Positions 54,502-63,751 of a DNA stretch of 64,000 nucleotides are shown piece after piece. Made by a program: the position numbers and the translations under genes. Origin of the DNA: Dongia mobilis (GTDB lineage: Bacteria > Pseudomonadota > Alphaproteobacteria > Dongiales > Dongiaceae); the NCBI RefSeq assembly GCF_004363235.1, contig NZ_SNYW01000007.1, positions 421,064 through 485,063 on the forward strand. The letters run 5' to 3'. Each line of letters begins with the position of its first letter. Positions within the stretch are counted from its first letter, which is position 1. The notes beneath the pieces were generated by a model. The model did not search any database. It was not told where the DNA came from and saw nothing but the letters and a program-made list of their open reading frames with translations.

Positions 54502-56709
54502 GTGATCAATGAACGCATTCTCGGATACACCGACCGCCTCAGTGCAGCGCCGGGCGACAGCATCGCATTCAAGGTCAGCGCGCCGCTGCCTGGAAAATAC
54601 GACGCCCGCCTGGTCCGCCTCATCTGCGGCGACGATTCACCGGAAGGCCCTGGCCTGAAGGTCGAGGATGTGGCGAGCGAATTCGCCGGCAGCCACAAGG
54701 CGCGGCAGCAGCCGATGCAGCCCGGCTCCTTTGTCTGGGTGACGGCGCGCCATCCCTTTGAACTCGCCAATTTCACGTTGCAGGTGATGATCTGGCCGAC
54801 CCTCCCCGGCAACGGCAAGGCACAGGGCATCCTCGGCAATTTCGATGCGGCGACCGGCAGCGGCTATGCCCTCTATCTTGATGAAGATGGCTGCCTGGCC
54901 TTCCGCGCCGGCGGCAACGCGCCGGTTTCAACCGGCGTCAAGCTGCTGGCCCGCCACTGGTACGAGGTTCATGCCAGCTTCGATTCGGGTACCGGCCGGG
55001 TCATCCTCGGACACAAGGCGATGCTGCCCTATCATGGCCAGGCCAATACCGTGTCGCATACCGGGGCGGTGCCAGCCCCCTCCGGCGAAGGCGGGCGCTT
55101 CCTGATCGCCGCCTGGAACGACGGCAAGGCCGCCGCCGCCCATTTCAACGGCAAGATCGACTCGCCGCGCGTCTCGGCGCGCGCCCTGCAGCCGGAACAG
55201 GTTGCGCGCTTGCGGGGCTTGCCGCTCGACGTCGAACTGGCGCCTTATGTCGTGGCCGCCTGGGATTTCTCGCGCGGCATCGGCACGGTCAAGGTAACCG
55301 ACGTCTCCGGCAACCGGCATCACGGGCGCACCATCAACCTGCCGACCCGTGCCATGACCGGCTGGAACTGGGACGGCAGTGAGTTCAACTGGCAGAAGAA
55401 GCCGGCACATTACGGTGCCATCCATTTCCACGACGACGACCTTTACGATTGCGGCTGGCGTACCGATTTCACCTTCACCGTCCCCGACGGGATGAAAAGC
55501 GGCATCTATTGCGCCCATGTCAGCCAGAAATCGGCTGACGGCAGTCTGACCGAGGACTACATCCCGTTCTTCGTCCGGCCTCGGCGCGGCACGGCGACGG
55601 CGCCGCTGGCACTCCTCATCCCGACTGCCAGCTACCTTGCCTATGCCAATCACCAGATGCCGTCCTCCTGGTGGTTCGAGGAATTGTCGAGTTGCAAGTT
55701 CACCACCCTCAACGAATACGACCGCTACCTCGAGGAGCATGAGTGTTTCGGCCTATCGGTCTATGACGATCACACCGACGGCAGCGGCGTGTGCCATTCG
55801 TCCTTCCTCCGGCCGATCCTCAACATGCGGCCGAAGACCGATCTTTGGCAGTTCAATGCCGACACGCATCTGACCGACTGGCTGGAGAAGAAGGGAATTC
55901 CCTATGACGTCATCACCGATGACGACCTCCATGCCGAGGGGATCGAGTGCCTGCGCCCCTATCGCTGCGTCATGACCGGCACGCATCCGGAATACTATTC
56001 CAAGCAGATGCTGGACGCGCTGCAATCCTATACCAATGGCGGTGGCCGCCTCATGTATATGGGGGCCAACGGGTTCTACTGGCGCATCGCCTATCACCCG
56101 GGCCTGCCGGGCGTCATCGAGCATCGCCGTTCCGAGGACGGCATGCGCGCCTGGTTCTCGGAAGTGGGCGAGTACCATATGAGCTTCACCGGCGAATTGT
56201 CCGGCCTTTGGGCGCGCAACGGTCGCCCGCCCAACATGCTGGTCGGCAATGCATTCGCAGCCCAGGGCTTCATCAACGCGGTGCCCTACCACCGCACGCC
56301 GGATAGCCGCGATCCGCGGGTCGCCTTCATGTTCGAGGGCCTGGGTGACGAGCCGATCGGCGATTTCGGCATTGTCGGCGGCGGTGCCGCGGGCTGGGAG
56401 ATCGACCGCGCCGATACGCGCCTTGGCACGCCGCCGCATGCCCTGATGGTGGCGACGGCGACCGATTTCCCTGACTCGTATCACTGGGTGAACGAGGAGA
56501 TGAACCACACCCACTCCGCGGTCAACGGCGATACCTGCCCGCGTGTGCGCTGCGACATGATGTTTTTCGAGACGCTCAACGGTGGAGCCGTGTTCTCGAC
56601 CGGTTCGATCTCCTATGCCGGCTCGCTGTCGCACAACAACTATGACAACAATGTCAGCCGCCTCACCGAGAATGTAATCCGTCGTTTCATCGATCCGGCG
56701 GCGTTCTGA
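54502..56709 (+). CDS. N,N-dimethylformamidase beta-subunit-like protein
   Basis: A 735-residue protein of the DMFase large-subunit family; the reference enzyme hydrolyses dimethylformamide to dimethylamine and formate. The N-terminal part includes a LamG/concanavalin-like domain (about 85-230, ILGNFDAATGSGYALYL), and the C-terminal half has a glutamine-amidotransferase-like fold (GGGRLMYMGANGFYWRI). The reference enzyme's iron is held by two Tyr and one Glu. Tyr381, Tyr421 and Glu497 here have about the right spacing, but this needs alignment. Substrate may differ. It begins with GTG-independent ATC-GTG context at 54502, used as annotated start GTG. Confidence 0.82.
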   Translation: MINERILGYTDRLSAAPGDSIAFKVSAPLPGKYDARLVRLICGDDSPEGPGLKVEDVASEFAGSHKARQQPMQPGSFVWVTARHPFELANFTLQVMIWPTLPGNGKAQGILGNFDAATGSGYALYLDEDGCLAFRAGGNAPVSTGVKLLARHWYEVHASFDSGTGRVILGHKAMLPYHGQANTVSHTGAVPAPSGEGGRFLIAAWNDGKAAAAHFNGKIDSPRVSARALQPEQVARLRGLPLDVELAPYVVAAWDFSRGIGTVKVTDVSGNRHHGRTINLPTRAMTGWNWDGSEFNWQKKPAHYGAIHFHDDDLYDCGWRTDFTFTVPDGMKSGIYCAHVSQKSADGSLTEDYIPFFVRPRRGTATAPLALLIPTASYLAYANHQMPSSWWFEELSSCKFTTLNEYDRYLEEHECFGLSVYDDHTDGSGVCHSSFLRPILNMRPKTDLWQFNADTHLTDWLEKKGIPYDVITDDDLHAEGIECLRPYRCVMTGTHPEYYSKQMLDALQSYTNGGGRLMYMGANGFYWRIAYHPGLPGVIEHRRSEDGMRAWFSEVGEYHMSFTGELSGLWARNGRPPNMLVGNAFAAQGFINAVPYHRTPDSRDPRVAFMFEGLGDEPIGDFGIVGGGAAGWEIDRADTRLGTPPHALMVATATDFPDSYHWVNEEMNHTHSAVNGDTCPRVRCDMMFFETLNGGAVFSTGSISYAGSLSHNNYDNNVSRLTENVIRRFIDPAAF

Positions 56710-56714
56710 CGCAA

Positions 56715-56744
56715 TCCCCGCTCCGCCTCAAGAGCGAGCGGGGA
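56715..56744. terminator. stem-loop between convergent genes
   Basis: TCCCCGCTC and GAGCGGGGA form a perfect 9-bp stem with a 12-base loop, starting six bases after the formamidase stop and ending six before the end of the hydrolase gene. It could terminate both strands, though T tracts are weak. Confidence 0.55.
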
Positions 56745-56749
56745 GTACT

Positions 56750-58321
56750 TCATTCCGCGGCTGTCGCTTTTCGTTCCCGATTCTCCACGCCATCGGGTCC
56801 AAGATGCAGGTTGCTCAACACATGTTCCTGGTGCCTGAGTCGCCAGGAGAGCATCTTCTGCGCCATTTCCAGCATGACGCCGGCATGAGCGGGATCGCCG
56901 GCCAGGTTATTGAGTTCAGCCGGATCGTTCTCCATGTCGTAGAGCAGCGGCGGCAGCGCCGCGAAATGCACGTATTTCCACCTGCGGCCGCGGATGATGG
57001 CGAGTTGGCAGTCGTTTGAAGCGATTCCGAATGCCTGTTCGCCGTCGATACCGCCATTGGGTCCGCCGCGGAAGTCCAGTTCTATATGCGCTTCCTGCCG
57101 CCAGTCTGCCGGTGTCGCCCCTTCCAGGAACGGCAACAGCGAACATCCGTCGACCTGCGCCGGAATGTCGAGGCCCAGCCAGTCGAGAATGGTCGGCATG
57201 ACGTCAACCGATTCGGTGAAGGCATCGACATGGCGGCCGCGCGCAGCGTCGGCAGCCTTGCGCGGATCGCGGATGATGAGCGGAATGTAGAAGCTGGGAT
57301 CGAAGGGCAATTCCTTGCCCCAGGTGTAATGGTCGCCGCCCATTTCGCCGTGGTCACAGGTGAAGACGATAAGGGTATTCTCGTACTGTCCGGTATCCTT
57401 GAGAGTCTGGACAATGCGGCCCACGGCGTCGTCCACCTCGTTCATCATTCCGTAATAGCAGGCGCGCATCTGCCTGAGCTCCAGTTCCGGCATGGTGACG
57501 AGGTTCAGCGGATTGTGCTCGTCATAGGAACTGGGCTTCGACAGCTTGTCGATCCATTCGGCGATATGGGGGTGCGTTGCCGCTTCCTCTTCCGGCGTTG
57601 CCCGGCGGGCGGGAAGAGCGATCCGGGCCGGGTCATAGAGCGCGTTATAGGGTTCGGGCGTGATCACGGGGGGATGCGGGCGGAGGAACACGCAATGCAT
57701 GAACCAGTCCTGGTTGCTGTGGTCGCCAATCCAGTCGACCACTTCATTGGCCATGAAGCTGGTATCGCTGTCCTCGGCCGAGAACAGGGTGGGAATAAAG
57801 CGGTAGCCGCGATCCGCCGGCTTCTGGAAGCCGGGCTTCGGCTGATAGACGTCGTGCCGTCCTTCGAACCTGTAACCCTTGCGCCTGAGGTCGCTCATCC
57901 AGCGGCGCATGTATTCAGGAAACAGCAGGCCCACGGTATAGCCCGGCAGCGGCCCCTCATATGTGCGGAGCGCCGGATCGCTGCTTTCGCGGCCGCGCGG
58001 ATCGGCACTGGTATCCGTATATCCGTAGAGCATCGGGTCGAAGCCGATCTTGCGGACTTCATGGGCGATGTTGGTGTGGCGCGAATCGAGCGGCGTGCCG
58101 TTGCGCCCGGAGCGATGGTTCATCAGATAGAGACCGGTCTGCAGGCTGGCCCGCGCCGGTCCGCAGGGGGCGACCACGGTGTAGTGGCGCTTGAACAGGA
58201 CCCCGTCGGCAGCAAGCGCATCGAGATGCGGGGTTTTCACGACGGGATGGCCGAGGGCGGAGAGGCATTCCCCGCGCCACTGATCGGCGGAAATGAACAG
58301 GATTTTGCGCGGTGATGTCAT
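56750..58321 (-). CDS. pehA: phosphonate monoester hydrolase/phosphodiesterase, arylsulfatase superfamily
   Basis: A 523-residue alkaline-phosphatase-superfamily hydrolase. The motif CGPARASL (Cys53, in C-x-P-x-R context) is the site of formylglycine formation, and the following QTGLYLMNHRSGRNGTPLD closely resembles the rhizobial phosphonate monoester hydrolase. CDHGEMGGDHYTWGK supplies metal ligands and FAALPPLLYDMENDPAEL the family C-terminal strand. Members also cleave phosphodiesters and sulfate esters. A formylglycine-generating or anaerobic maturase gene is not in the window. It is divergent from the PotD-like gene. Confidence 0.9.
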   Translation of the reverse strand: MTSPRKILFISADQWRGECLSALGHPVVKTPHLDALAADGVLFKRHYTVVAPCGPARASLQTGLYLMNHRSGRNGTPLDSRHTNIAHEVRKIGFDPMLYGYTDTSADPRGRESSDPALRTYEGPLPGYTVGLLFPEYMRRWMSDLRRKGYRFEGRHDVYQPKPGFQKPADRGYRFIPTLFSAEDSDTSFMANEVVDWIGDHSNQDWFMHCVFLRPHPPVITPEPYNALYDPARIALPARRATPEEEAATHPHIAEWIDKLSKPSSYDEHNPLNLVTMPELELRQMRACYYGMMNEVDDAVGRIVQTLKDTGQYENTLIVFTCDHGEMGGDHYTWGKELPFDPSFYIPLIIRDPRKAADAARGRHVDAFTESVDVMPTILDWLGLDIPAQVDGCSLLPFLEGATPADWRQEAHIELDFRGGPNGGIDGEQAFGIASNDCQLAIIRGRRWKYVHFAALPPLLYDMENDPAELNNLAGDPAHAGVMLEMAQKMLSWRLRHQEHVLSNLHLGPDGVENRERKATAAE

Positions 58322-58527
58322 CTTGATGGGTCCCGGCTGGTTTACCGTGCCGGGACGGCATCCCGGCGATCGGCGGGCATCCTATCCTGCCACTCCCACC
58401 TCTGGAAGATGTCTCGTCGACATGGAAGGTCCACGCTCCCGTCATTGAACTGACACTGGCGGCGACTAGCTTGGCGCCGGTTTTTGACACCCACACCCTT
58501 TTCGGGCCCATCTCAGGGAGATACATC

Positions 58528-59685
58528 ATGACGCGGTCACTTCCGACCCCATTGCAGGCGCGCAACGTCACGCGCCGGACCCTTCTGAAAACCGCCGGAT
58601 TCATGGGCGCCGCCGCAATCGGTGCGCCGATGATCGTGCGCAACGCGTTTTCTTCCTCCGGCGAGCTCAACCTCTTCAGCTGGGGCGACTACATCTATCC
58701 CGAGATGATCGAGGGGTTCGAGAAGTCGACCGGCATCAAGGTCAACCTCGCCACCTATGGCACCAATGACGAGGTCTTCAATACCATCCGCGCCTCCGGC
58801 GGTGCCGGCTACGACGTCATCAATCCGTCGGTCACGCGGACACAGCAATACATTGAATTCGACCTGCTGCAGCCGATCGACGAATCGAAGGTCAACATGG
58901 ACAAGATCCTCCAGCCGATCCTGGAGTCCTCTAGGTCCCTGGGTGGCGAGATCGGCGGCAAGCGCTACAACCTGCCGTTCAACTGGGGTACCGAGTCGAT
59001 CTGCGTCGACAAGACCGCCGTCAAGGGCGGCTATGGCGAGCTTTCCTACGGCACCCTGTGGCAGCCGGAATATGCCGGCAAGGTCACCTGTCGTGCCAAC
59101 TCCATCATGACCGGCATCGGCCTCTATCTCGATGCTACCGGCAAGGTGCCGTCGGGCCGCATGGTCGACACCTACAAGGACGAGGCCAGTCTGCGCCGCG
59201 TCTATGACGAGATCGTCAAGTTCGCGCTCGAGAACAAGGCCGCCGTCGGCCAGTTCTGGACCAACGCCCAGGAGACCGAGGCGGCCTTCAAGCAGAACGG
59301 CTGCGTCATCGGCCAGATCTGGGACGGCCCCGGCATGCGCATGATGACCGACGAGCCGGAGCGCTTCGCCTATGTCGCCGCCAAGGAGGGTGCCATCACC
59401 TGGCTCGACGGCATCGCCCTGCCCAAACAGGCCGAGAACGTCGAACAGGCCTATGCCTGGATCAACTGGTACTACACGCCGGAGAATGCGGCGATCCATG
59501 TCATGAAGTCCGGCTACAATTCATGCACGGCTGATGCCGACAAGTTCGCCGGCGAGACCTATGCCAGGAATTTCGCTGCCGCCTATCCCGACAACGCCAT
59601 TGCCAATCTGTGGTGGTGGCCGCCCGAGGATACGGCGCTCGCCAACATCCGCAACGAATACCGCGACAAGCTGCTGGCGTCGTAA
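58528..59685 (+). CDS. spermidine/putrescine-type ABC substrate-binding protein, Tat-exported
   Basis: A 385-residue PotD/PotF-like protein. A twin-arginine signal (TRRTLLKTAGFMGAAAIGAP) precedes the mature ELNLFSWGDYIYPEMIEGFE, the usual start of polyamine-binding proteins. The ending NIRNEYRDKLLAS fits family length. It is the first gene of an SBP-permease-permease-ATPase operon, with a strong hairpin after it. The ligand may be a polyamine or another amine; the closest well-known substrates in this family also include mannopine and other opines. Confidence 0.9.
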   Translation: MTRSLPTPLQARNVTRRTLLKTAGFMGAAAIGAPMIVRNAFSSSGELNLFSWGDYIYPEMIEGFEKSTGIKVNLATYGTNDEVFNTIRASGGAGYDVINPSVTRTQQYIEFDLLQPIDESKVNMDKILQPILESSRSLGGEIGGKRYNLPFNWGTESICVDKTAVKGGYGELSYGTLWQPEYAGKVTCRANSIMTGIGLYLDATGKVPSGRMVDTYKDEASLRRVYDEIVKFALENKAAVGQFWTNAQETEAAFKQNGCVIGQIWDGPGMRMMTDEPERFAYVAAKEGAITWLDGIALPKQAENVEQAYAWINWYYTPENAAIHVMKSGYNSCTADADKFAGETYARNFAAAYPDNAIANLWWWPPEDTALANIRNEYRDKLLAS

Positions 59686-59701
59686 CAGGCCGGCAAAGGT
59701 A

Positions 59702-59731
59702 GCGGCCCGCCGTTCCTGTACGGCGGGCCGC
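59702..59731 (+). promoter_or_regulatory. 12-bp perfect stem-loop after the binding-protein gene
   Basis: GCGGCCCGCCGT and ACGGCGGGCCGC pair completely around a six-base loop, 16 bases after the binding-protein stop. No T tract follows, so transcription can continue into the permease genes. Such structures commonly raise expression of the binding protein above the membrane subunits. Confidence 0.75.
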
Positions 59732-59766
59732 CCATCCCTTCGGAAACCGGGCAGACGGAACGCGTG

Positions 59767-60651
59767 ATGCAGGCTCTGGTGGCGCGATATGGCGGGCCGA
59801 TCACCGCCTTGATGATCTTCACCTCGCTGGTCTGGGTGCTGGGGCTCCTGCTGCTGCCGCAACTCACCATGATCGACTACTCCTTCCGTCCCGCCCTGCC
59901 GCTGGCAGAAATTGGCGGCCCGAAGGATGTCTATACCCTCGAAAACTACACATTCCTCTTCGGCAATGCCGGTTTCCTGACCATCTTCGCCAAGACCATC
60001 TGGTCCAGCATCCTGGTGACGATCGCCGCCTTCGCGATCTGCTATCCGCTCGCCTACTATCTTGCGCGGGGCACCAGCATCGGCCGCGCGCGCCTGCTGA
60101 TTGTCGCCCTGATCATTCCCTACTGGATCAACGAGATCCTGCGCACCTTCGCCTGGATGCTGATCCTGGCCCGCGGCGGCCTGATCAACATGGCGCTGAT
60201 GGAACTCGGCGTCATCGACCAGCCGATCGTCTTTCTGGGGCAGACGCCGACCATCGTCCTCGGCATGGTCTACGCCTATGTGCTCTTCATGGTGTTCCCG
60301 ATCTACAACGTGCTCGACACGCTGGACAAGGCGCAGGTCGAGGCGGCGCGGGATCTGGGTGCCCCCTGGTGGTGCATCCACTGGCGCATCGCCCTGCCGC
60401 ATGCCAAGCCCGGAATCGCGGTCGGCTGCATCTCGACTTTCATGCTGGCGGCCGGCAGCTACGCCGTTCCCACCATCCTTGGCGGCCCGCAGTCGCGCTG
60501 GTTCACCGAGGTTATCTATTCGCAGTTCTTCGAGGGCATGAACTGGAATCGCGGCGCCGCTTTCGCCTTCCTGCTGCTTCTGGTCTGCGTCACTTTCATC
60601 GTCATAATGATGCGACTGTTCCGCGTCAGCCTGGGCGAGGTGGCGAAATGA
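59767..60651 (+). CDS. polyamine-type ABC permease, PotB-like
   Basis: A 294-residue permease with six helices. The core loop is EAARDLGAPWWCIHWRIALP, matching the EAA motif that contacts the ATPase, and LPHAKPGIAVGCISTFMLAAGSYAVP after it is the typical next helix. GTG 59764 directly before ATG 59767 is an alternative start. Its stop overlaps the second permease start (ATGA at 60648-60651). Confidence 0.92.
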   Translation: MQALVARYGGPITALMIFTSLVWVLGLLLLPQLTMIDYSFRPALPLAEIGGPKDVYTLENYTFLFGNAGFLTIFAKTIWSSILVTIAAFAICYPLAYYLARGTSIGRARLLIVALIIPYWINEILRTFAWMLILARGGLINMALMELGVIDQPIVFLGQTPTIVLGMVYAYVLFMVFPIYNVLDTLDKAQVEAARDLGAPWWCIHWRIALPHAKPGIAVGCISTFMLAAGSYAVPTILGGPQSRWFTEVIYSQFFEGMNWNRGAAFAFLLLLVCVTFIVIMMRLFRVSLGEVAK

Positions 60652-61508
60652 ACCGGTTGTCGTCGCGCGTTATCCTGCGCTCCTTCATCCTCCTTTATCT
60701 GGTAGCCTTCTTCGCCTACCTGTTCCTACCGCTGCTCTACATGTCGGCGGCCGCCTTCAACCAGAGCCGGTTCCCCGCGACGGTGCCATGGCAGGGTTTC
60801 ACGCTGGAATGGTTCGACGCGCTGCTGAACGATTCCATGCTGTGGTCCAGCCTTGGGAACAGCCTGTTGGTTGGCGCTGGGGTCGTGGCACTCTCGGTGC
60901 CGATCGGCCTCAATGCGGCGCTGCTGCTGCATCTCCTGCAGAAGCGGGTGCGCACGCTGGCCTATGGGGTGATGGTCTCGCCGATCCTGATGCCCGGCGT
61001 CATCCTGGGTATTTCAACCCTGGTCTTCTGGCGCGGCTTCGATGTCGGCGGTGGATGGCATCTTGCCGTTCTTGCCCAGACCACCTTCATCGCCTCCTAT
61101 TGCATGATGATGTTCCAGGCGCGGCTGCAACGCCTGGACCCGACCTGGGAGGAGGCGGCGCTGGATCTTGGCGCCAGCCATTTCCAGGTCATGCGCCGCA
61201 TCATGCTGCCCTTTCTGGCGCCGACGGCGATCGGAGCGGCGGTCATCGCCTTCCTGCAATCATTCGAGAACTACAACACCACGCTGTTCGTCTATGGCAG
61301 CGACCGGACCCTCACCATCTATCTGGCCGGCAAGGTGCGCGTCGGCCTCACCCCGGCGGTCAATGCGCTATCGGTCATCTTCATCCTGCTGACCGTGGCG
61401 GCCGCCGTGCTCTTTGAATGGCGCCGCCGGGCCGAGGCCAGGCCGGCGGCCAGACCGGTACCAGCCAAGGCATCGCTCGGCCGGGCGGCGCCGGTTCCCG
61501 CGGAATAG
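60648..61508 (+). CDS. polyamine-type ABC permease, PotC-like
   Basis: A 286-residue permease with six helices and EAA loop EEAALDLGASHFQVMRRIMLP, overlapping the PotB-like gene by four bases. The C-terminus is an Ala/Arg/Pro-rich tail. It forms a heterodimer with PotB-like protein in the inner membrane and is followed ten bases later by the ATPase gene. Confidence 0.92.
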   Translation: MNRLSSRVILRSFILLYLVAFFAYLFLPLLYMSAAAFNQSRFPATVPWQGFTLEWFDALLNDSMLWSSLGNSLLVGAGVVALSVPIGLNAALLLHLLQKRVRTLAYGVMVSPILMPGVILGISTLVFWRGFDVGGGWHLAVLAQTTFIASYCMMMFQARLQRLDPTWEEAALDLGASHFQVMRRIMLPFLAPTAIGAAVIAFLQSFENYNTTLFVYGSDRTLTIYLAGKVRVGLTPAVNALSVIFILLTVAAAVLFEWRRRAEARPAARPVPAKASLGRAAPVPAE

Positions 61509-61518
61509 GAGATCTGGA

Positions 61519-62610
61519 ATGAGCATCGGCGAAAGCGTTCACCTCGAGAACGTCACCATGCGCTTCGGCGATTTCACCGCCGTCGACGATGTCAGCCTCG
61601 AGATCGAGGCGGGCGAATTCTTCAGTTTCCTGGGGCCCTCCGGCTGCGGCAAGACCACTATTCTGCGCATGATCTCGGGCTTCAACGAACCGAGCGCCGG
61701 CCGGGTGCTGATCGGCGGCCGCGACATGCGGGGGTCTGGCCCCAACAGGCGGCCGACGGCGCTCATCTTCCAGAACTTGGCACTTTTCCCCCTGATGCCG
61801 GTCTGGGAGAACGTGGCCTTCGGTCTCGAGATGCGCGGAATGGCGCGATCCGCGCGCCGGCGCCGGGCCGAGGAGTTGCTGGACCTGGTGGCCCTCGGCA
61901 ATGCCGGCGACAAGCGCGTCGCCGATCTTTCCGGCGGACAGCGCCAGCGCGTCGCCATTGCCCGGGCACTCGCCGTCGAGCCCAAGGTGATGCTGCTGGA
62001 CGAGCCGCTGTCAGCCCTCGACCTCAAACTGCGCCAGCACATGCGGGCGGAACTTCGCGCCATCCAGAAGCGGACCGGCGTCACCTTCATCTACATCACC
62101 CACGACCAGGGCGAGGCCCTCACCATGTCCGACCGCATCGCCGTGATGAGCCGCGGCCGCCTGGAGCAGGTGGCGCGACCGGATGCGGTCTACAACGAAC
62201 CGGCAACGCCCTTTGCCGCCAGTTTCGTTGGCGAGGCCAACATCTTCCAGGGGCGCGTCGTCGGGCTGTCGGCGGAGGAGGTGGAGATCGAGACCGATCT
62301 GGGCCGCATGCGGGCGCGCAACGGCGGCGATCTGCGCCAGGGCGACCGCGCCATGCTGTTCGTGCGGCCGGAGCGCTCCAGCATCGCCCTCGGCGGCGAT
62401 GGCGGTCGCATCGAGGCCGAACTTGTTGAAATGGAGTTCGAGGGCAGTTTCATTAACCTGCGCCTGCGGGCGCCCAACCGCCAGCCGATCATGGTGCAAA
62501 TGGCCAATGACGGCGGCCTCGGCGAGATGGCGCGGATGGCCAGCGTTCCGGTCAGTTTCGCCGCCCGCGCCGCGATTGCGCTGCCGGAGGGTGAACTCGC
62601 CCATCAGTGA
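61519..62610 (+). CDS. polyamine-type ABC transporter ATPase, PotA-like
   Basis: A 363-residue ATPase. Walker A LGPSGCGKTT, signature LSGGQRQRVAIARAL, Walker B MLLDEPLSALD and H-loop THDQGEALTMSD are intact, followed by a C-terminal TOBE_2 regulatory domain (about 280-355, RGDRAMLFVRPERSSIAL-like). It completes the SBP-B-C-A transport operon. ATG 61519 is preceded by AGGAGAT. Confidence 0.93.
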   Translation: MSIGESVHLENVTMRFGDFTAVDDVSLEIEAGEFFSFLGPSGCGKTTILRMISGFNEPSAGRVLIGGRDMRGSGPNRRPTALIFQNLALFPLMPVWENVAFGLEMRGMARSARRRRAEELLDLVALGNAGDKRVADLSGGQRQRVAIARALAVEPKVMLLDEPLSALDLKLRQHMRAELRAIQKRTGVTFIYITHDQGEALTMSDRIAVMSRGRLEQVARPDAVYNEPATPFAASFVGEANIFQGRVVGLSAEEVEIETDLGRMRARNGGDLRQGDRAMLFVRPERSSIALGGDGGRIEAELVEMEFEGSFINLRLRAPNRQPIMVQMANDGGLGEMARMASVPVSFAARAAIALPEGELAHQ

Positions 62611-62619
62611 ATGCAAGAA

Positions 62620-62643
62620 GGGCGCCGCGTCGCCACGGCGCCC
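62620..62643. terminator. stem-loop between convergent transport units
   Basis: GGGCGCCG and CGGCGCCC pair perfectly around an eight-base loop between the PotA-like gene and the convergent PotF-like gene. The minus-strand side is followed by CTTCTTG, so it may stop leftward transcripts better than rightward ones. Confidence 0.6.
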
Positions 62644-62670
62644 TGTCCGGCAGCAGAATTTGCCGGGAGG

Positions 62671-63714
62671 CTACTTCAGCAAATTGGTCCAGATCTTGTC
62701 ATACATCTGCACCACGTTTTCGGGGCAGGGCGGCACGAATTCAGCCTTCGGTGCGTCGGCCGGCGGGTTCACTTCCGGCGCCTCGACCAGGGCCTTGTCG
62801 AGGAACGGCTCGACACCCTTCACGCCGGCGGAATAGCGGGCGAAGTTGGTAAGGGCGGCCGCGTTCTCCGGGTCCATCATGAAGTTCATGAAGAGCTTCG
62901 CGTTCTCGATGTTGGGCGCCCCCTTGATGACGACGATGTTGTCGGACCAGCCGGTATAGCCTTCCTTCGGATAGGCGTATTTCAGCGTGGCGCGTTCCTC
63001 GCGGGCGCGCATGCCGAAGCCGTTATAGATCTGCCCCGCCGCGGCATCGCCCGTCACCAGCACCTCCTTGGCGCCGTCCGAGTTGAACGAGAGCCAGTCT
63101 GCCTTGGCCTTCAGCAGCAGGTCGTTGAGTTCCTTCAGCTGCTCCGGGTTGTCGTTGCAGCGGGGATGGCCGAGGTAGCGCAGGCCCGCATTGAGGACCT
63201 CGTTCACCTCCTTCAGCATGTTGATCTTGCCCTTGAGTTCGGCAGGCGGGTCGAAGATCACCTGCCAGGTATTGATGTCGCCGCCATAGACCGCGCTATC
63301 CACCATGAAGGCGGTCGAGCCCCACTGATAGGGCACCGAATACTCGCGCTTGGGATCCCAATACACGCCCAGCATGTCCTCGCGGACGTTCTTGAAGTTC
63401 GGCAGTGCGAAGGCATCGACCTTTTCCAGCAAGCCTTCCTGGAGCAGGATCGCCACCATGTACTCGCCCGGCACCGCCACGTCATAGCCGGTGACACCGG
63501 CCTTGAGGCGCGCCAGCAGGTCCTCGTTCGAGTTGTAGGTGTCCATCGTCACCTTGACGTCGTGTTCCTTGGCGAACTTGTCGAGCAGGTCCTGCGGGAT
63601 ATAGTCGAACCAGTTGTAGATCTTGAGCTCGCCCGCAGCCTCGGCCCCGCTGCTCAGCCCCAAAGTGATGATTGCGGCCGATGCGGCGGCCAGCAGCCTG
63701 ATCTTGGTAGTCAT
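62671..63714 (-). CDS. spermidine/putrescine-type ABC substrate-binding protein, Sec-exported
   Basis: A 347-residue PotD/PotF-like protein with a Sec signal (MTTKIRLLAAASAAIITLGLSSGAEA), then ELKIYNWFDYIPQDLLDKF, the classic start of this family. GYTGWSDNIVVIKGAPNIENAK is in the C-terminal lobe. It lies 37 bases downstream of a PotC-like permease gene on the same strand and belongs to a second transport unit extending beyond the window, transcribed toward the first. Confidence 0.91.
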   Translation of the reverse strand: MTTKIRLLAAASAAIITLGLSSGAEAAGELKIYNWFDYIPQDLLDKFAKEHDVKVTMDTYNSNEDLLARLKAGVTGYDVAVPGEYMVAILLQEGLLEKVDAFALPNFKNVREDMLGVYWDPKREYSVPYQWGSTAFMVDSAVYGGDINTWQVIFDPPAELKGKINMLKEVNEVLNAGLRYLGHPRCNDNPEQLKELNDLLLKAKADWLSFNSDGAKEVLVTGDAAAGQIYNGFGMRAREERATLKYAYPKEGYTGWSDNIVVIKGAPNIENAKLFMNFMMDPENAAALTNFARYSAGVKGVEPFLDKALVEAPEVNPPADAPKAEFVPPCPENVVQMYDKIWTNLLK

Positions 63715-63751
63715 GTCCCTCTCCCTGTTGGTTGTTGCAATGGGTCGTCGT

